Source of the DNA: Lepeophtheirus salmonis
Taxonomy: Eukaryota > Arthropoda > Copepoda > Siphonostomatoida > Caligidae
Reading direction: 5' to 3'
Assembly: GCF_016086655.4 (NCBI RefSeq)
Contig: NC_052136.2
Location: 53,994,492-54,058,491, forward strand
Length of the DNA stretch: 64,000 bases
The notes beneath the pieces are model-generated. The model searched no databases, had not been told where the DNA came from, and saw nothing but the letters and a program-made list of their open reading frames with translations. Shown in pieces: positions 25,374-37,130 of this stretch. Each line of letters opens with the position of its first letter. The stretch's first letter is position 1. Both the position numbers and the translations under genes were made by a program.

Positions 25374-25444
25374 TAAATGGGGAAAATAATTTTGACGTCG
25401 TTTATATTTAATGTAAACGATGTCAAAATTATTTTTCCCATTTA
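25374..25444. repeat. Long near-perfect hairpin
   Basis: Arms of about 31 bp at 25374-25404 and 25414-25444, with about two mismatches, enclose a 9-base loop (tatttaatg). The arm begins taaatggggaaaataatttt. A partial further copy of the loop-side sequence (cgtttatatttaat) follows at about 25459-25472. It could be a tiny inverted-repeat element or a small-RNA precursor fold; the sequence alone does not decide. Confidence 0.8.
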
Positions 25445-27159
25445 TGTCATTTTAACCTCGTTTATATTTAATATAGTTAATTTTATATCTTGTTTAATAC
25501 GTTGCTTTGTTTAATTGCAATATATGTTAGAAAATGAGTCAAGTCCAGAAAGTCTTTAAAATTAAAAATAAATTATATTGGATAAAATAAAAATTATAAT
25601 GGACGGTTTAAATTTTTTTGTAATGTCACCAATAAATTTGTTGATGCAAAATACATTTTAACACGAAATTAGCACCTTCAATCTGTATAACTGAGCAATA
25701 TGAAAGTACTTTGTCTTATTATTATTGTTTTTTCAATTGCAGGTATTTAAAAATAACATATTTTGTACAATATTGCATTCTGTAATTCCTGAAAATTTTC
25801 TTAAATTCTTTTGATGTTCAAGAAAGTTTCTTTATTATTAAAATATTATATTAGATCACACATTTTGGTGTACGTTATAACATAAATAGTACGGAAAAAA
25901 AAATAGCGAAAATTCTGATGATAAATTGGTAATAACTTCCTTAATATTGAAGCTAAAGACATGATTTTGTTTTCAAAACGTCTTTCTTTACCATTATTTA
26001 TTACATAAAACAGGTTTAAAAGGAAAAAATTGAATTCGATTTAAAAAAAAAAAAAAACCAAAACATGCTAAAATTGCTCAGAAAATTTATTCATGAAACG
26101 AAAGTATTTATACATTTTGAAATAGTCACCCTCTGTTCTAAAATCCCCTTCAGCAAAAGGGCACTTTGATTTTCAACTGTTTTTAAATTTTGATTATAGG
26201 CAGTGCGGAAAAGTTGTCATAAGGTATACAAATTATCTATCAAAAATTGAATTGTCCTAGGAGGTCATATTAGGTCATACATCTTGATCAAATTATAAAA
26301 AAAGCCATAACTCTTTACTTAGTTAATATATATAAATAATAAAATAACTAAAATTACATATTTAGTTATTTTGCAAAAAATAGTTTTGATAGACATTTTG
26401 CTAACCTACAAAAAAATAAAAAAGTTTTTTTTTACTTAAATTGTCTTATTGAGCAAAAAATTAGAAAAAAGTTAGGAAAGATTGATAAATAATCTTCCAT
26501 AGTTTGGGTTATTTTTATACATTTTCAGAAAGGAAAGACAATTTATTTTTTATTTTTGCTTCATAGGGTAGCTTTAGAAAAAAAGTGTTATGAATATGTT
26601 TTATATGTTAGAATAATGTTTATCATCAAAAAACTAATATGAAATAAGGATAAATGTTGTGCATTATCTTGTATTGCCGAAGTAAATAACTTTTTTCTAC
26701 TTTCAAACTTTAAACTAGATGTGCTAAATAAGGATGACATCATAGAAAAATGAAAAAAAAAAAAAATAGGCATATTCATCAAATTTATCGAATTCTTCTC
26801 GTTTTTGCGTTAGGCTTAAGAGAAAAATATGGTTCTACATATTTATTTTGTTGTAAATATTTGTTTCCGAAATAGAATAAGATTGGTTTCACGATATAAA
26901 AATATTCTTGTAGTGTAATATATGAAAAGAAAAGGGGAAAGTTTAGAATAGTTCATGAAATATATTTATATATTCCTAGTTATATAATCATATGGATATC
27001 TCACCTCAAAATTATGAAATTTCTATCTTGTAAAGCATTTATAATATCAATATCCATGCTGAAATAAGCACTCTAATTTAGTGTTTTTTTAATCGAACCA
27101 TTAATTATATTTGTTTATCATCTATTTTAGAAAAAATAAACAGGAATAGTTTATTAATC
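25445..27159. other. A+T-rich intergenic DNA
   Basis: A/T-rich with several A or T runs (26040, 26425, 26755). The minus ORF at 26588-26782 is low complexity. Nothing recognised. Confidence 0.5.
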
Positions 27160-28045
27160 CCTAAAAATGACACTATCCAACAAAATCACACTTTTTTGCA
27201 CAAGAATAACATATGCTCAACTTAGTAAGGTTTCATCCTATGATTCCAAACATTGCCTTATTTTCTCTCTCTGAAACTCGTGGTCTTCAGAAAAAGGGCT
27301 TATATTTTTTTGTTATTTTTTGCTATTTTTAATGTTCATAGCTGTTTTAAGCCCTTGGTTTAAGATAGGGATAAATTATTATCATAAGAAAACTCCGTAT
27401 ATATTAGACTACCCTGGCCAGTATATGCCTGTAAGATTAGCTCTGAGGACTCTGTTGAATGTCTGTCTCTTTTTTCCTTTTTCTTCTCTCCTAGATAGTG
27501 TAGTCTAAATGTCTATGACTCTGTTTATGGACTCTTCTTAGGAGTTCAATTCAAAAATGAGCTTTTCGTTGTAATATTATCGTAGTCTTATCTCAAATTG
27601 GCAACAAGATAGAGAGTTTTTTGGGAGGTTCTTTAAAAAAAAAAAAAATTAAGACTTTCAACTGTCAATGAGATACTTTTAAACTTTTTGAACATATTAG
27701 ACTTGAAGCTTTGCCCCTTAGAATAAAAAGTATCTATGTTTAACTTTAAACAAAGATAACTTTAGACATAACCAAGACACTGATATTTAAAAAAATGTTT
27801 TATTAATTTTTTAACAGTTGGCTTCAAAATATATCAAATTAATGTATCCTTATCTTCAACACCGAGGGCTTAAAACAACTTTGAACCTTAAAAATAGCCA
27901 AAAATATATGGCATTTTTCTGAAAGCCACGAGGCTCAAAGAGAGAAAATAATGCCATATTTGAAATTACAGGATCAAATTTGATTAAACTGAACGTATAA
28001 TGTTTTTGTAACATTTTTGCTGTTGGATAGTGTTATCTTAAAAAT
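27160..28045. repeat. Inverted repeat, arms about 200 bp
   Basis: The left arm (about 27160-27375) and right arm (about 27835-28045) are inverted copies. Matched landmarks are gttggatagtgt near both outer ends, cacgag with the adjoining gagagaaaata in the middle, and gttttaagccctYggt toward the inside. The spacer of about 460 bp has no transposase sense on either strand. A fold-back or MITE-type element, or an inverted duplication, would both fit. The arms are clearly diverged, so it is not recent. Confidence 0.65.
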
Positions 28046-28410
28046 ATGGCATTTTTCTGATTTGCATTCCTTTTCCCAGGATGTAACATTCATACGAATA
28101 TTTAAAAAAATATATTAATCAATATGTAATGCTAATGTTTGAGGACATTTTTTAATACTTTATTGGGGTCTTTTTAACTTCTTGTTCTCAATCATTCAAG
28201 GACATGATATAGATTTCAAGATCAAAGAACTAAAATTTTACTCCATGAAAAAGTATGTGTTTTGTCATTTTAAATACATCAATTAAAAAATTTGGGGTAC
28301 AAAATCTGTAGAATATTCATGTGATAAATATATTAGCAACTTCAAAGATTGGTAATGAGTACATTTCAAAATGACAGGGATATTTACCCTTTTTTATTCT
28401 CATCAATATA
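28046..28410. other. A+T-rich intergenic DNA
   Basis: Nothing recognised. It ends with the TA (28409-28410) that borders the next mariner copy. Confidence 0.5.
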
Positions 28411-28820
28411 CCAAGTGGCTCATTAAAATCTGAACACTTTGAATTTTAAAATTCAAAAAGATATAATTTCATGGGTCCTCATGGACTTGAATGGATTGGC
28501 CTGGGCTCTTTTTTTAAGTCATCCAGATCCAGTTTGCCCTCTTTGATAGATCCCTTCTTCCACTCCAACGTTTCAGACTTGCTGACGGCGTAGACAATGG
28601 TCCTAGAGACGCCCAACTGCTTGCAGTGAGCGCATGGAAATTTTTCGATCACGCGCAAGTGTCATTTTCTTGACTTGTACGTAAGCTAGAGAGCTCAGGT
28701 TTCTTTGTTTTGTAACTAATTGTTTATCCTTTAATATATCAAAACATGAAATAATTTCAATCCCTCAACCTTCATTAATTATTAAATTAGTAAGCTTTCA
28801 GATTTCAATGGACCACCCAG
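28411..28820 (-). mobile_element. Mariner-like element, family A copy 3, 410-bp deletion derivative
   Basis: Both family A ends are present (left cattaaaatctgaacacttt; right, inverted, with tttcaatggaccaccc), with TA on each side. Only the 5' end of the transposase region remains, closely matching 700-960 of copy 1: words such as cttgtacgtaagct, gcccaactgcttg and ggcctgggct. The catalytic part is entirely deleted, so this is a MITE-like derivative that would need enzyme from an intact relative to move. Confidence 0.85.
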
Positions 28821-29690
28821 TATGTTATATAGACCTGTTACACAAGTAGAAGAAAAATATATAGGAAAATTAAAATTCGTTGGCCATAAAAATCAGATGT
28901 ACACCGTTATAACATTAATATTCAAGTATGTACTTGTACCAAAATAAATGGGGAACACTGCTTTTTTCAAGAAGATGACGACACTAAAAGTAAGAGTAAC
29001 AACTTTCTTGATTGGATGTGACAATTTTATACAAAAATATCAAATACATGTACTAAAAAATGAATATAAAATTCCCTAATATCTATCACAAAAAAAAAAA
29101 AAAATGGAGATTTGAATTTTTTTTTACTCATTGCTAAAGATTGGGGATGTATCATAGTCCCGTCAGGTACCCTAATAATTTTAGGGATCTTCACTATTTC
29201 CCAATTGCTCGTGAAACATTGTTAAGGACGGTAGACTTAAGCGGCTCAGAGAGAGCTCTTAAGAGATCATCATTGCTAATTATCATAGTTAGATTTCATG
29301 TTTTATTCTTGGATTTTATACAAGACTTCACTCCCCCCCCCCTTATGACGTCGTCGTTCTAAAAACCTTAGCAATACTGTATTTTGGGATGTATAAGGAA
29401 AGCTTTATTTGTCCTATGTAAATAACTACAATATTTGAATTTTTTTATTTTTTATTTGACAATGCGATCAAGGGAAAAATATTATGAAGTAAAAAAAATA
29501 GAACTAAGTTTGTGCGTATTTAATTAAAAAGTAGGAATGCATCGATTTCAAAATTTGTCCATTTTTTGTCATAAATTATACAGACGCATCCCAATAGGAT
29601 ACAAAATATATCCCATCGAACAACTTTTGATAAATGATATCATTATAGATACGGACCACTGATGTAATCGTCAATCTATTTTGGCTATCT
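28821..29690. other. Intergenic DNA with one unrecognised ORF
   Basis: Around 29140-29362 the plus strand is open for 73 codons in a somewhat GC-richer block (RETLLRTVDLSGSERALK) that also contains a C run (ccccccccccc at about 29332-29342). I do not recognise it and suspect an old repeat. The rest is A/T-rich. Confidence 0.4.
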
Positions 29691-30020
29691 TCAGGATATT
29701 TATGTCCAATACTAATATGAATGATGAATACTTTAATCTTGCCTTGTGCCAGTCCCTATTTATTTGGTCAATTCCAGTCTTAGGACAGGTCCTATCAGTC
29801 TTAGGGACCGGACCTTTATAATATCAGATCTTCGGAATGTCAGTACTAGAATTGATTAAAAAAGAAGAAATAAAGTTGAGTGAGGTAATCAAGGATAGAA
29901 CTTTACCAGTTAGAGGACTGACGTGCAGGACTGAACTAGACCAGGACGAGACTGAACTAGACGGGACTGCAGTCTTCTGTCCTAAATAAGGATAAACAAA
30001 ACACTACTTTAACCCAATAG
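29691..30020. repeat. Dispersed repeat R2 with gactgaact units
   Basis: The part 29846-30010 matches 43666-43815: both start gattaaaaaagaagaaataa, then agttgagtga, and share gagactgaactagacg and gtcctaaataagga, then a cactac-type end. Within it a roughly 20-bp unit (ggactgaactagaccaggac) is repeated imperfectly. The upstream part at 29760-29815 has related words (cagtcttaggac, gggaccggacc). No coding sense. Class unknown; the related scrap near 9900-9965 supports a dispersed family. Confidence 0.6.
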
Positions 30021-30219
30021 TTACTTACATGGCTGTTTAACTACTCTGAAGACTGAAATATGTAATATCTTGTTTGTATGATATTTTTTCTTCACCTCTT
30101 ATGTAAGTTCTTAATTAATCATGTGTTTTCCATATTCATTATTTTTGGATGAGTAGGTTACGACCTATTCACAAATTATAAAATGATTTATCGAGATTTT
30201 AAAAGAACGTTTTTATTTA

Positions 30220-30390
30220 ACTATTTATCTATACCAACGATGTATGTGAAAAAGGGAGATGAAAGAGGAGTGGGAGATGTCTTATTCTATATCGAACATG
30301 TCTTGTTTGATAATAATTTAATAATCTACTTTCGGCTATGTATCTAATCTACAAAATTGAACATTATTTTCTCTCCCCAGGGAAAAATTA
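30220..30390. repeat. Dispersed repeat R5, copy 1
   Basis: Shares gtgggagatgtcttattc, aacatgtct and a preceding caacga / tatgaaaaag context with 59155-59340. The match fades after about 30320, with a weaker similarity near 30365-30390. Class unknown; no coding sense. Confidence 0.5.
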
Positions 30391-30719
30391 GCGATACAAT
30401 TTGAAAGAAAGTAACAGAGGATTAAGAATAGTGGTAATCTTTTATCGTGAATAAGAGGTACTTGAAGTTTTAACAAATTCAATTGGTCAACTGACGTATG
30501 TGTTCTAACTGGATATTACTAATGCTGATGCAATGTAAAGGACATTTGAAAATATGGGCGCATTTCAAGGACCTATACCAGGGACATAACTGTACCGATA
30601 CAAACCTATAAAAAAAGGGGTACACTGTATAACTTTGGCTACACGTCATACTTTTTTTTTTTTGTACCTCAAATTGGAGTCAGTGAGAGGGGAAAGTCGA
30701 AAATTGAATCATTGCATCT

Positions 30720-31600
30720 TCTTCATAATGTGGAAATAACTTCGCTAGAAGAATATACTATTCAAGTAGGAAGAGGTAGAGTTCGACTTTTTCGAGATAA
30801 TCGGCCAATTAACACTTTGGAGAATCAAGAAAGTAGATGGAAGGTCTCATTATGTGAAGGAAGTTGTGAATTTGTCTCTCATGGAGTATTTGGAGGGGGG
30901 ATAGATTGACTAGGAGTCAATTAGTGGACTGAGAGATGAAGCTGGAGAAGATCACATCTCCTTACAGGGTTTATTAAAAAAGTCAATTAAAAAAGAACGA
31001 GAATAAGTAAAATGAAGCAACAAAGGAGTGAAATGTTGTAGTTTCTCTCACTCGGCATGTCCCCCATTGGGGTCAACTTTGTTTTCACTCCGTCTCATCG
31101 CACTGCTAAGATACAGGCCTTTCTGAGAGACAGCTTTCAAGACTTTTGGGACCTCAACATGGGGCCACCCTCCTCATCAGATACAAACTACTTGGACTTC
31201 TTTATTTAGGAACATCTGGAGGGGAGGGTGTATACTACTCCTCACAGAAATGTACAATATCTGGAAGGTTCCATCAAGACTATGTAGTCAAGGTCTACAA
31301 GGGAATTAGGCCTCGTATTACGGCAATTATTTAGAGGTCAGGGCTCGCATAATGAATAAAAGTTGTGCCGAGCACTATTTTTAGATGATTTTGTTAAATA
31401 ATATCCTTCTAAAACTTCTTGGTTAACTTTTACTTTGAAAATTTAAAATACCAAAATGTATACCACTAGATAAGGGACTACGACTTGTTCTTGTCCTCAT
31501 CTCTCAGACCAAGGATCGACACCCAGTCCCTTTCCCCTTATCAAATTCTCCATAAGAGACGATTTAACAATGCCCTCTTGTTATTTCCATATTAAATGAA
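30720..31600. repeat. Inverted arms enclosing a mariner fragment
   Basis: The left arm (30720-30745 and 30860-30975) and right arm (about 31475-31600) are inverted copies: cataatgtggaaataac against catttaatatggaaataac, then a shared gtctcttatggag-type word and ctgagagatgag. The left arm carries about 115 extra bases (30746-30860) that the right arm lacks. The mariner fragment at 31040-31345 lies between them. The open stretch 30712-30909 on the plus strand falls in the left arm and has no recognised product. Confidence 0.55.
31040..31345 (+). pseudogene. Mariner-like transposase fragment, catalytic tail
   Basis: The plus strand reads VFTPSHRTAKIQAFLRDSF, then FWDLNMGPPSSSDTNYLDFF, an in-frame stop and EHLEGRVYTTPHRNVQYLEG, with a second stop after SIKTM. 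This follows the Tc1/mariner pattern QQDxAPAHTAKxxQxFL, WPPSSPDLNPLDF, VE/LE, HxNVxxLK. The second aspartate block is eroded to FTPSH, and the third-aspartate motif keeps its final D. No amino-terminal part or terminal repeat was found, so it is an orphan fragment. The longer plus ORF at 31146-31334 is the neighbouring frame. Confidence 0.6.
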
Positions 31601-32954
31601 GGCTGGGAAGATTGAATTTCAACTTTCCGCTATCTCTGTCTCCAATTTCTTGATAGAAAAAGTAAGGATAATGTGTCGTGAAAATTATACAGCGTACCCA
31701 ATAAAATTTCAATTATCAACCCTCAATTATAAAAATCATGCTTTGAGATACCTAAATTTTGACGACTTTAGAAATAAATACTATTGCAATGAACACCGCC
31801 TTTTCGTATGCTATTTCGTTAAAAAAAAGTAATAATAAAAAAATAATCATTCTATTTGGATATAATTTTTGCAGGGAATATCACAAATTTCTTATATTAC
31901 ACAAATGCTTGTGTAAATGTTTCTAAGTAAATATATTTGTAAAATATACAAAAATAAAATAAAACAGCCATTGCAAAAAAAAAAAGAAAAGAAGGATAGA
32001 GAAGAGTAAAATTTGGAAATATAAACGGGAGAAAAAAAGCTTCAACTTTCTTTCCTTTGGCTTAAAGTATATCGGTAAAAAAGAATTTCATTCATGCTTT
32101 CCCCTTCTTATCCCTCTTTTTTGGGATGAACAAATACAAGCTTAAGCAAAATGAACAAGTCTTGTGAAAACCATATATAAATATAATGTTTGTTTGTGGT
32201 TATGTCAATGAGGAAAAAATAAGCTTCTTTCATGGGAATTTTCTGTGATTCTATGGAAAGTTTTTTTTTATGGCTTTCCACTCACAAATATTTGGATAAG
32301 ATATGACTGACTTAGTTAAAACATATATTATTATATTGAGGATGATTAAATTGAGTTGATGTTTTTCCCAATCAACATACTTCTTAATTCAATAGTAGAA
32401 TAATGTATTCTAGAAGCTCTCAAACTTTTGTGGCCTGATGAGTCCTGGGATGTTAAACAAGAAAATGAATGACCTCAACATGTGTTAACTTATTTCATAA
32501 TTTATCCCATATCCGACTTTGTAAATAGAATATTCATGACACGTTATTATTCCAAAAGTGTTCCATTTTTCGGTTAATAGAATTTAAAAAAGATTATGTT
32601 CTTGCTTTTATACCACAACAGTTTAGTTTTTTTCATTTTTATTGCATTAGTTGATCAATTTGGAGTCTTTTTGAAAAATTCGTCAATTTCTTCATTTTAC
32701 ATATAATCATAAAATAAAAATTATGCCTCTAAGATGGCGCCGTTTTTGGATTATTATAAAATCTCTGACATCATTGGTAATACTTCATATACTGGATGGA
32801 ATCATGAAACTTACACACATCGGGGAAAAAAAAGATAATAGCCTATCATTCTTTAATTATACATTGAACAAAAATCTAGATACTTATATCTTTTTTTGAT
32901 ATATAGGCCGTGTTAAATTAATTTAGCAAATTTAGTATAAGTACTAAGATGATC
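31601..32954. other. A+T-rich intergenic DNA
   Basis: Includes a plus ORF at 31596-31832 (78 codons, no recognised motif). The word aagatggcgccg at about 32732 resembles a YY1-type element, but no gene follows. Nothing else recognised. Confidence 0.45.
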
Positions 32955-33062
32955 AGGATGATCTTGTCCATAAAATTATATATTTTTACCGTAATAATGC
33001 ACATTAATTATGAATCTGGCCGCCATCAGCCTCAATGAAAACTTTGCTCATAATCGTATACA
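32955..33062 (-). mobile_element. Possible mariner end with transposase tail
   Basis: On the minus strand, 33018-33055 reads KVFIEADGGQIHN then a stop, like the conserved carboxy tail of mariner transposases (xVIEAxGGxIx). About 50 bp further out, gatgatcttgtccataaaat resembles a mariner terminal repeat next to a TA. Short and single, so the call is tentative. Confidence 0.35.
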
Positions 33063-35522
33063 TTCACATTTAACATGTTCTATGATTATGATACTTTGTA
33101 TTTTTTTTACAATGACATACTCAAATCCCATATAATTAAAAAAAAAAACACTTTTTAATTTTCAGTGATAGAGATTGGTCTCAAATGCTACTCAAATCAG
33201 TCCATCGGTTCAACAAAAGATTAAAAAACTTGTCATGTCTTGAAGTAAGGTAATATAATATTTTGAAACATACTTATAATTCAATGATACTTTCTAAGAA
33301 AGTGCCTTCACTTAAAATTCAATGTTACTGTCAACTAAAAACCCTTTTTCAATTCAAATGCAGAACTACTATTCTTTTAATAAGAAAATCCTCACTTCAA
33401 ACTCATCAAACAGTTTCCTGAAAAAGGTCCTCACTTAAAAAAAATATGCAAAATAGTCAATGTGTGAAGAAAAATGATTTGTGTGAGTTTCTATCCTATT
33501 GTGTGAGACTTGATAGTCCTGGAATGGTGACCTCTTGTTCAGTCAAAAGATCACTAAAAACTAAACTACTGAGTGATGAACGAGTTGGTAGTTGTTGGAA
33601 CTTAGGATAAAATACTCATAACTGAACTAACAGATCTTGCAGGGTAAAAGTCAACCTGTGAGTTATAAATAAATACATATACCTAATTGTTGAAAACCGG
33701 CTCGAGACCAATTTTTGTTCGATTTGGTCTTGAGTACATAGATTTGAACCGATATTTCAGTCAAAACGTTCAGTCTCAGTCTGTGGACCAATTTTCTCTT
33801 TATTTTGGCCAAGGACTTTTTCCACACCCACTACTCCTTTTTTTTCACACTTTTGATGAGTATTTATTGTTTAGTCTATTAGAACACATAAATGGCCCAT
33901 CCAATTTTAAAACATCATCATAAAAAACATAACAACGCACAATTACTAATACTAAATAATTTATCTTATAGTTTACATTTATACTAATGCAATTCAGTAT
34001 AACATGATGAAATTTTGCCACTCAGATATATTCAGAGAGACTCGGAAGTCGAAAAATATAATGAATGAGTGACTAAATTAAAAAAAAACATTAACTAAAT
34101 AGCTAGTTTGAAAGGGAATCATATGGTAGAGCTACTTAATCTGACTGTGAATCTTTTTGTAGTGGCGCCCTCACGTATTTAGCATACCTAAAGAATGTTT
34201 TACGAGTATATACAGGGTGGTCAAGCTATCTATGCCCACACTTTTCCCTTTTTTTTCTAATAAGCTTGATTTTTGTATAAATTTTTATAAACACTATTAC
34301 TAATACACCACAGAGTACCAAAACAAACATTTTTAAAGATATATTTGCATCCAACGATTTCAAAAAATTTCACTCCTCTAGTCATGATATTCTACGCTTA
34401 TAAAGTCATAAGCAAATATAGGCTTATATGTGTAGAAACTATAATGGTTAGGAGGGGATAACATTATCCCCCTGATAATGTTAGTAGCATAATTGAAATT
34501 CCAAATGAGGTCTCTTGTGTTCCCTAATGTTTTAAAATAAGTAAAAACATTAAATCCTCTGTTCTTACTCTTCATGTATATGTTAAAGAAAGTTTTCCAT
34601 TATGCTTTAAAAGAAAACATTTCAATGACTATGACTGATGTCATATTAAAGTATAAATATTTAAACTATAAATCATTTTAAACGTCAAATATATATGCGC
34701 ATTATATAAATATAAAGACGCTAAATATACATATATTGAAATATGCGAAACCGTTGGAAGTGACGATCTTTCAAATACTACAACTTTTTTTAATAGTAGT
34801 ATTTTCAAACATTATATAGGTTTTTTTTAAAATCCATGCTAAATGCATTATATTTTAATCAACTAAATATATTTCTGTTTTTTCGTTTTCGAATAAAATT
34901 ATTCAACTATGATTAAAAATTGATGTATATATTTAAAGTACATATGAAGACTACTTTTAAGGTTGCGCATCTTTTTATATTTAAGTTGTTCCGATTTTCG
35001 ATTATTTTAGTCAAATTTTTTTTTAACTAAGATGGTACCTCCAAAACATCACCAAATCTTTAATTTTTTTTGTCAGGTATCAATTTTCGACTATTCTTCC
35101 TCAAATGTTGATTGGTTGTACTGAAATAACTTTTTTTTTTCTGGAGAGGTAAGGCTAAATGTCAACGTAAATGTAGGTTGGAAATAAGTTTTTGTGAAAT
35201 CCCTCAACATACTAAAATAATCAATTAAACGATGTTCTTTAAACAACTAGATGTATAGGAAAACGTCCTTGGAGGATAATTTTAACAAATTATTGTTTCA
35301 AAAATACAGAAAAGACTAAATTTAAATTGTTTATCAAGGTAGGATATCAACTTATAGTTTTCTTTCCTTTCTTAAACTTAACATTTTCTCAACATTTCTT
35401 GTATCTCCGGATTTACAAACTAATAAATTAAGGGGGACTGAATATAAATGTAATTCTTTGAAAAAAACCTTGAAGTAGATTTTATTTGACTTAAAAGAAA
35501 AAAATATAAAGCTTAATATATA
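33063..35522. other. A+T-rich intergenic DNA with a lone terminal repeat
   Basis: At 34213, tacagggtggtcaagctatc looks like a Tc1/mariner terminal repeat after TA, but no partner end or transposase is nearby. A patch at 33690-33800 (ggctcgagaccaatttttgt) resembles small patches near 2215 and 22560. The ORF at 33687-33923 is inside that patch and unrecognised. The rest holds nothing I recognise. Confidence 0.45.
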
Positions 35523-36502
35523 CAGGGTCGTTCAGGTAAATCCGAAACATCTTTAACTGCATACTAATCAATAAGGGAAGCAATTAGATATTTCAAATTT
35601 TATTAACATGTTTTTATAATACAAAAAAAAAAAAAAAATCATTCAATTTGTATGCCATATTTGCCAATCATTCACTCAATACGAGGCCTAAAGGATTTGC
35701 AGGCCTTGACCACATCCACGGTCGATACTATGTCCCAATACTTGATGATGGAGGCCCTTCAAGGAGTTAATGCTGTTGTATGAATTTGCAGAGATTTCCA
35801 AAAAAAAAGAAGTAATCTATGGGATTCATATCGGGGAAGCTAGAAGGACACGTTCGGTGGTCCCAAGATGGCATTTTCTCTGTTTTCAATAAGTTTTGGG
35901 TCTTGCAGACTTCGTGGTAGGGTACCGAATCTTGTTGAAATAGGCACTCTACACATTGGCCTCAGCTTTAATCCAAAGTATCTCGGGCCAAAAACTTGGT
36001 TTTAAAGAAATGGGGGACATTAGTTCTCTCTGTGTTCAACCATCTGTTGTTCTGGATGCTGTGGGATCTCTCGACAGTCGATTTTTTCTCATCTGAATAA
36101 AAGATGATTCGATTACAATGGGACTTCATATCGTTGAGAGGGTGGCCTTCATTTGGTCAGTAAGGATTTTTTTTATAGAGGTGGGATGAATTCATCTTCA
36201 GATCAATTTTTATGGCTCTGGAGAGTGGTGCATGGCTTACTTGGGACTTTATGACAAGAACGTTAATCGGAATTCCAGGAAATGCCTTCACAGACAGTTT
36301 CAGGTCTACGAGGAATCTGGAAGGTGTGTTTTTTTATCGCTTTGGGACTTGTAGAATTTTGTCTTTTATACTTTTCTTTCTTACAGTGGTTACAGACGTC
36401 ATAAACTGTGCTCTTTGTATACTTTAGCATCTTCTTGATGTACACTGGGTTGTGTCCCACGCTAGCCAATTTGATGAGGGTGTTACTCTAGGCCTCCTCC
36501 AT
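35523..36502 (-). mobile_element. Second DD37D mariner element, left end present
   Basis: After TA at 35521-35522 the element starts cagggtcgttcaggtaaatc, a mariner-type end. The transposase reads on the minus strand, from ATG at 36502 to a stop at 35640. I could not find a matching inverted end beyond 36502, so the right boundary given is only the start codon; the true end is either lost or very diverged. Confidence 0.7.
35640..36502 (-). pseudogene. DD37D mariner transposase pseudogene
   Basis: In order from the minus-strand ATG: MEEA, stop, then LASVGHNPVYIKKMLKY and TKSTVYDVCN (first helix-turn-helix, open at 36263-36469); after a frame change, SQVSHAPLSRAIKIDLKMNS (second helix unit); IIFYSDEKKSTVERSHSIQ with the first aspartate in SDEK; after stops, LFQQDSVPYHEVCKTQNLL (second aspartate) and FPDMNPIDYF. 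The spacing from the QQD aspartate to the last D of PDMNPID is 37 residues, as in the maT group. The tail reads VVKACKSFRPRIE, then a premature TGA about nine codons before the expected end. Several stops and at least one frameshift make it inactive. It differs enough from 14509-15496 to be a separate lineage. Confidence 0.75.
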
Positions 36503-36517
36503 CGTAAATACTTCTGA

Positions 36518-36730
36518 ATTAAAAGTTGCGTAACTAACTTAAACCTGACATTCAACCTTGACTTTAAAATTAAAATTACCAAGTTGAATGCTTCCCTTAT
36601 TGTTCAGGATGTAGTTAAAGACCTGAACAACCTTGTAGAATTTATTAATTGTACCCTAACTTCTGTGAAAATGTACAATAAGCTGTTTTCTGTTGACATA
36701 TCACAGTTTGTAGATAAAAAACCATTTTAA
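36518..36730 (+). other. Unrecognised 70-codon open stretch without start codon
   Basis: Between a TGA and a TAA the plus strand is open for 70 codons with a varied residue mix (ASLIVQDVVKDLNNLVEFIN; MYNKLFSVDISQFVDKKPF). It has only an internal ATG, and no clear splice acceptor. It could be a terminal exon, a transposon scrap or chance. I recognise no family. Confidence 0.25.
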
Positions 36731-37130
36731 TGAAATTATATCATGCTATGTGAAAGTCAACCTTCAAACTTTGCCACCTTCTGTTGATATTTTTATTTTT
36801 TTGCACGTTTGATTATTAATTTATTCTTTCCCCCCATTTTATGTAATATTAATGTATACAAATTTTATGAACTTTTAGGATCAAACATATGTGACCAAAT
36901 ATATTTTTCCTTTATCATTCAGAACGTTAATTTTAATATAGTCATTGTATAATTCTACGAAATTTTATTTATAATGCAATTTTTTTAAGCAAAGTTTTTA
37001 TATAACATTTTCATATTTAACTTCGAATTTTTTAAGTATATTTTCAAAGGAAATATATATCATATACAATGTCAATTGAATAATAAAATTATTGATCGAT
37101 GACTGAATAGTCTTAGATTATGCAGTAGCA
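36731..37130. other. A+T-rich intergenic DNA
   Basis: No gene or repeat recognised. It ends where the long inverted repeat starts. Confidence 0.5.

Noticed and set aside
32728..32745. YY1-like word aagatggcgccg as a promoter sign
   Set aside because: No start codon, exon or other promoter feature follows.
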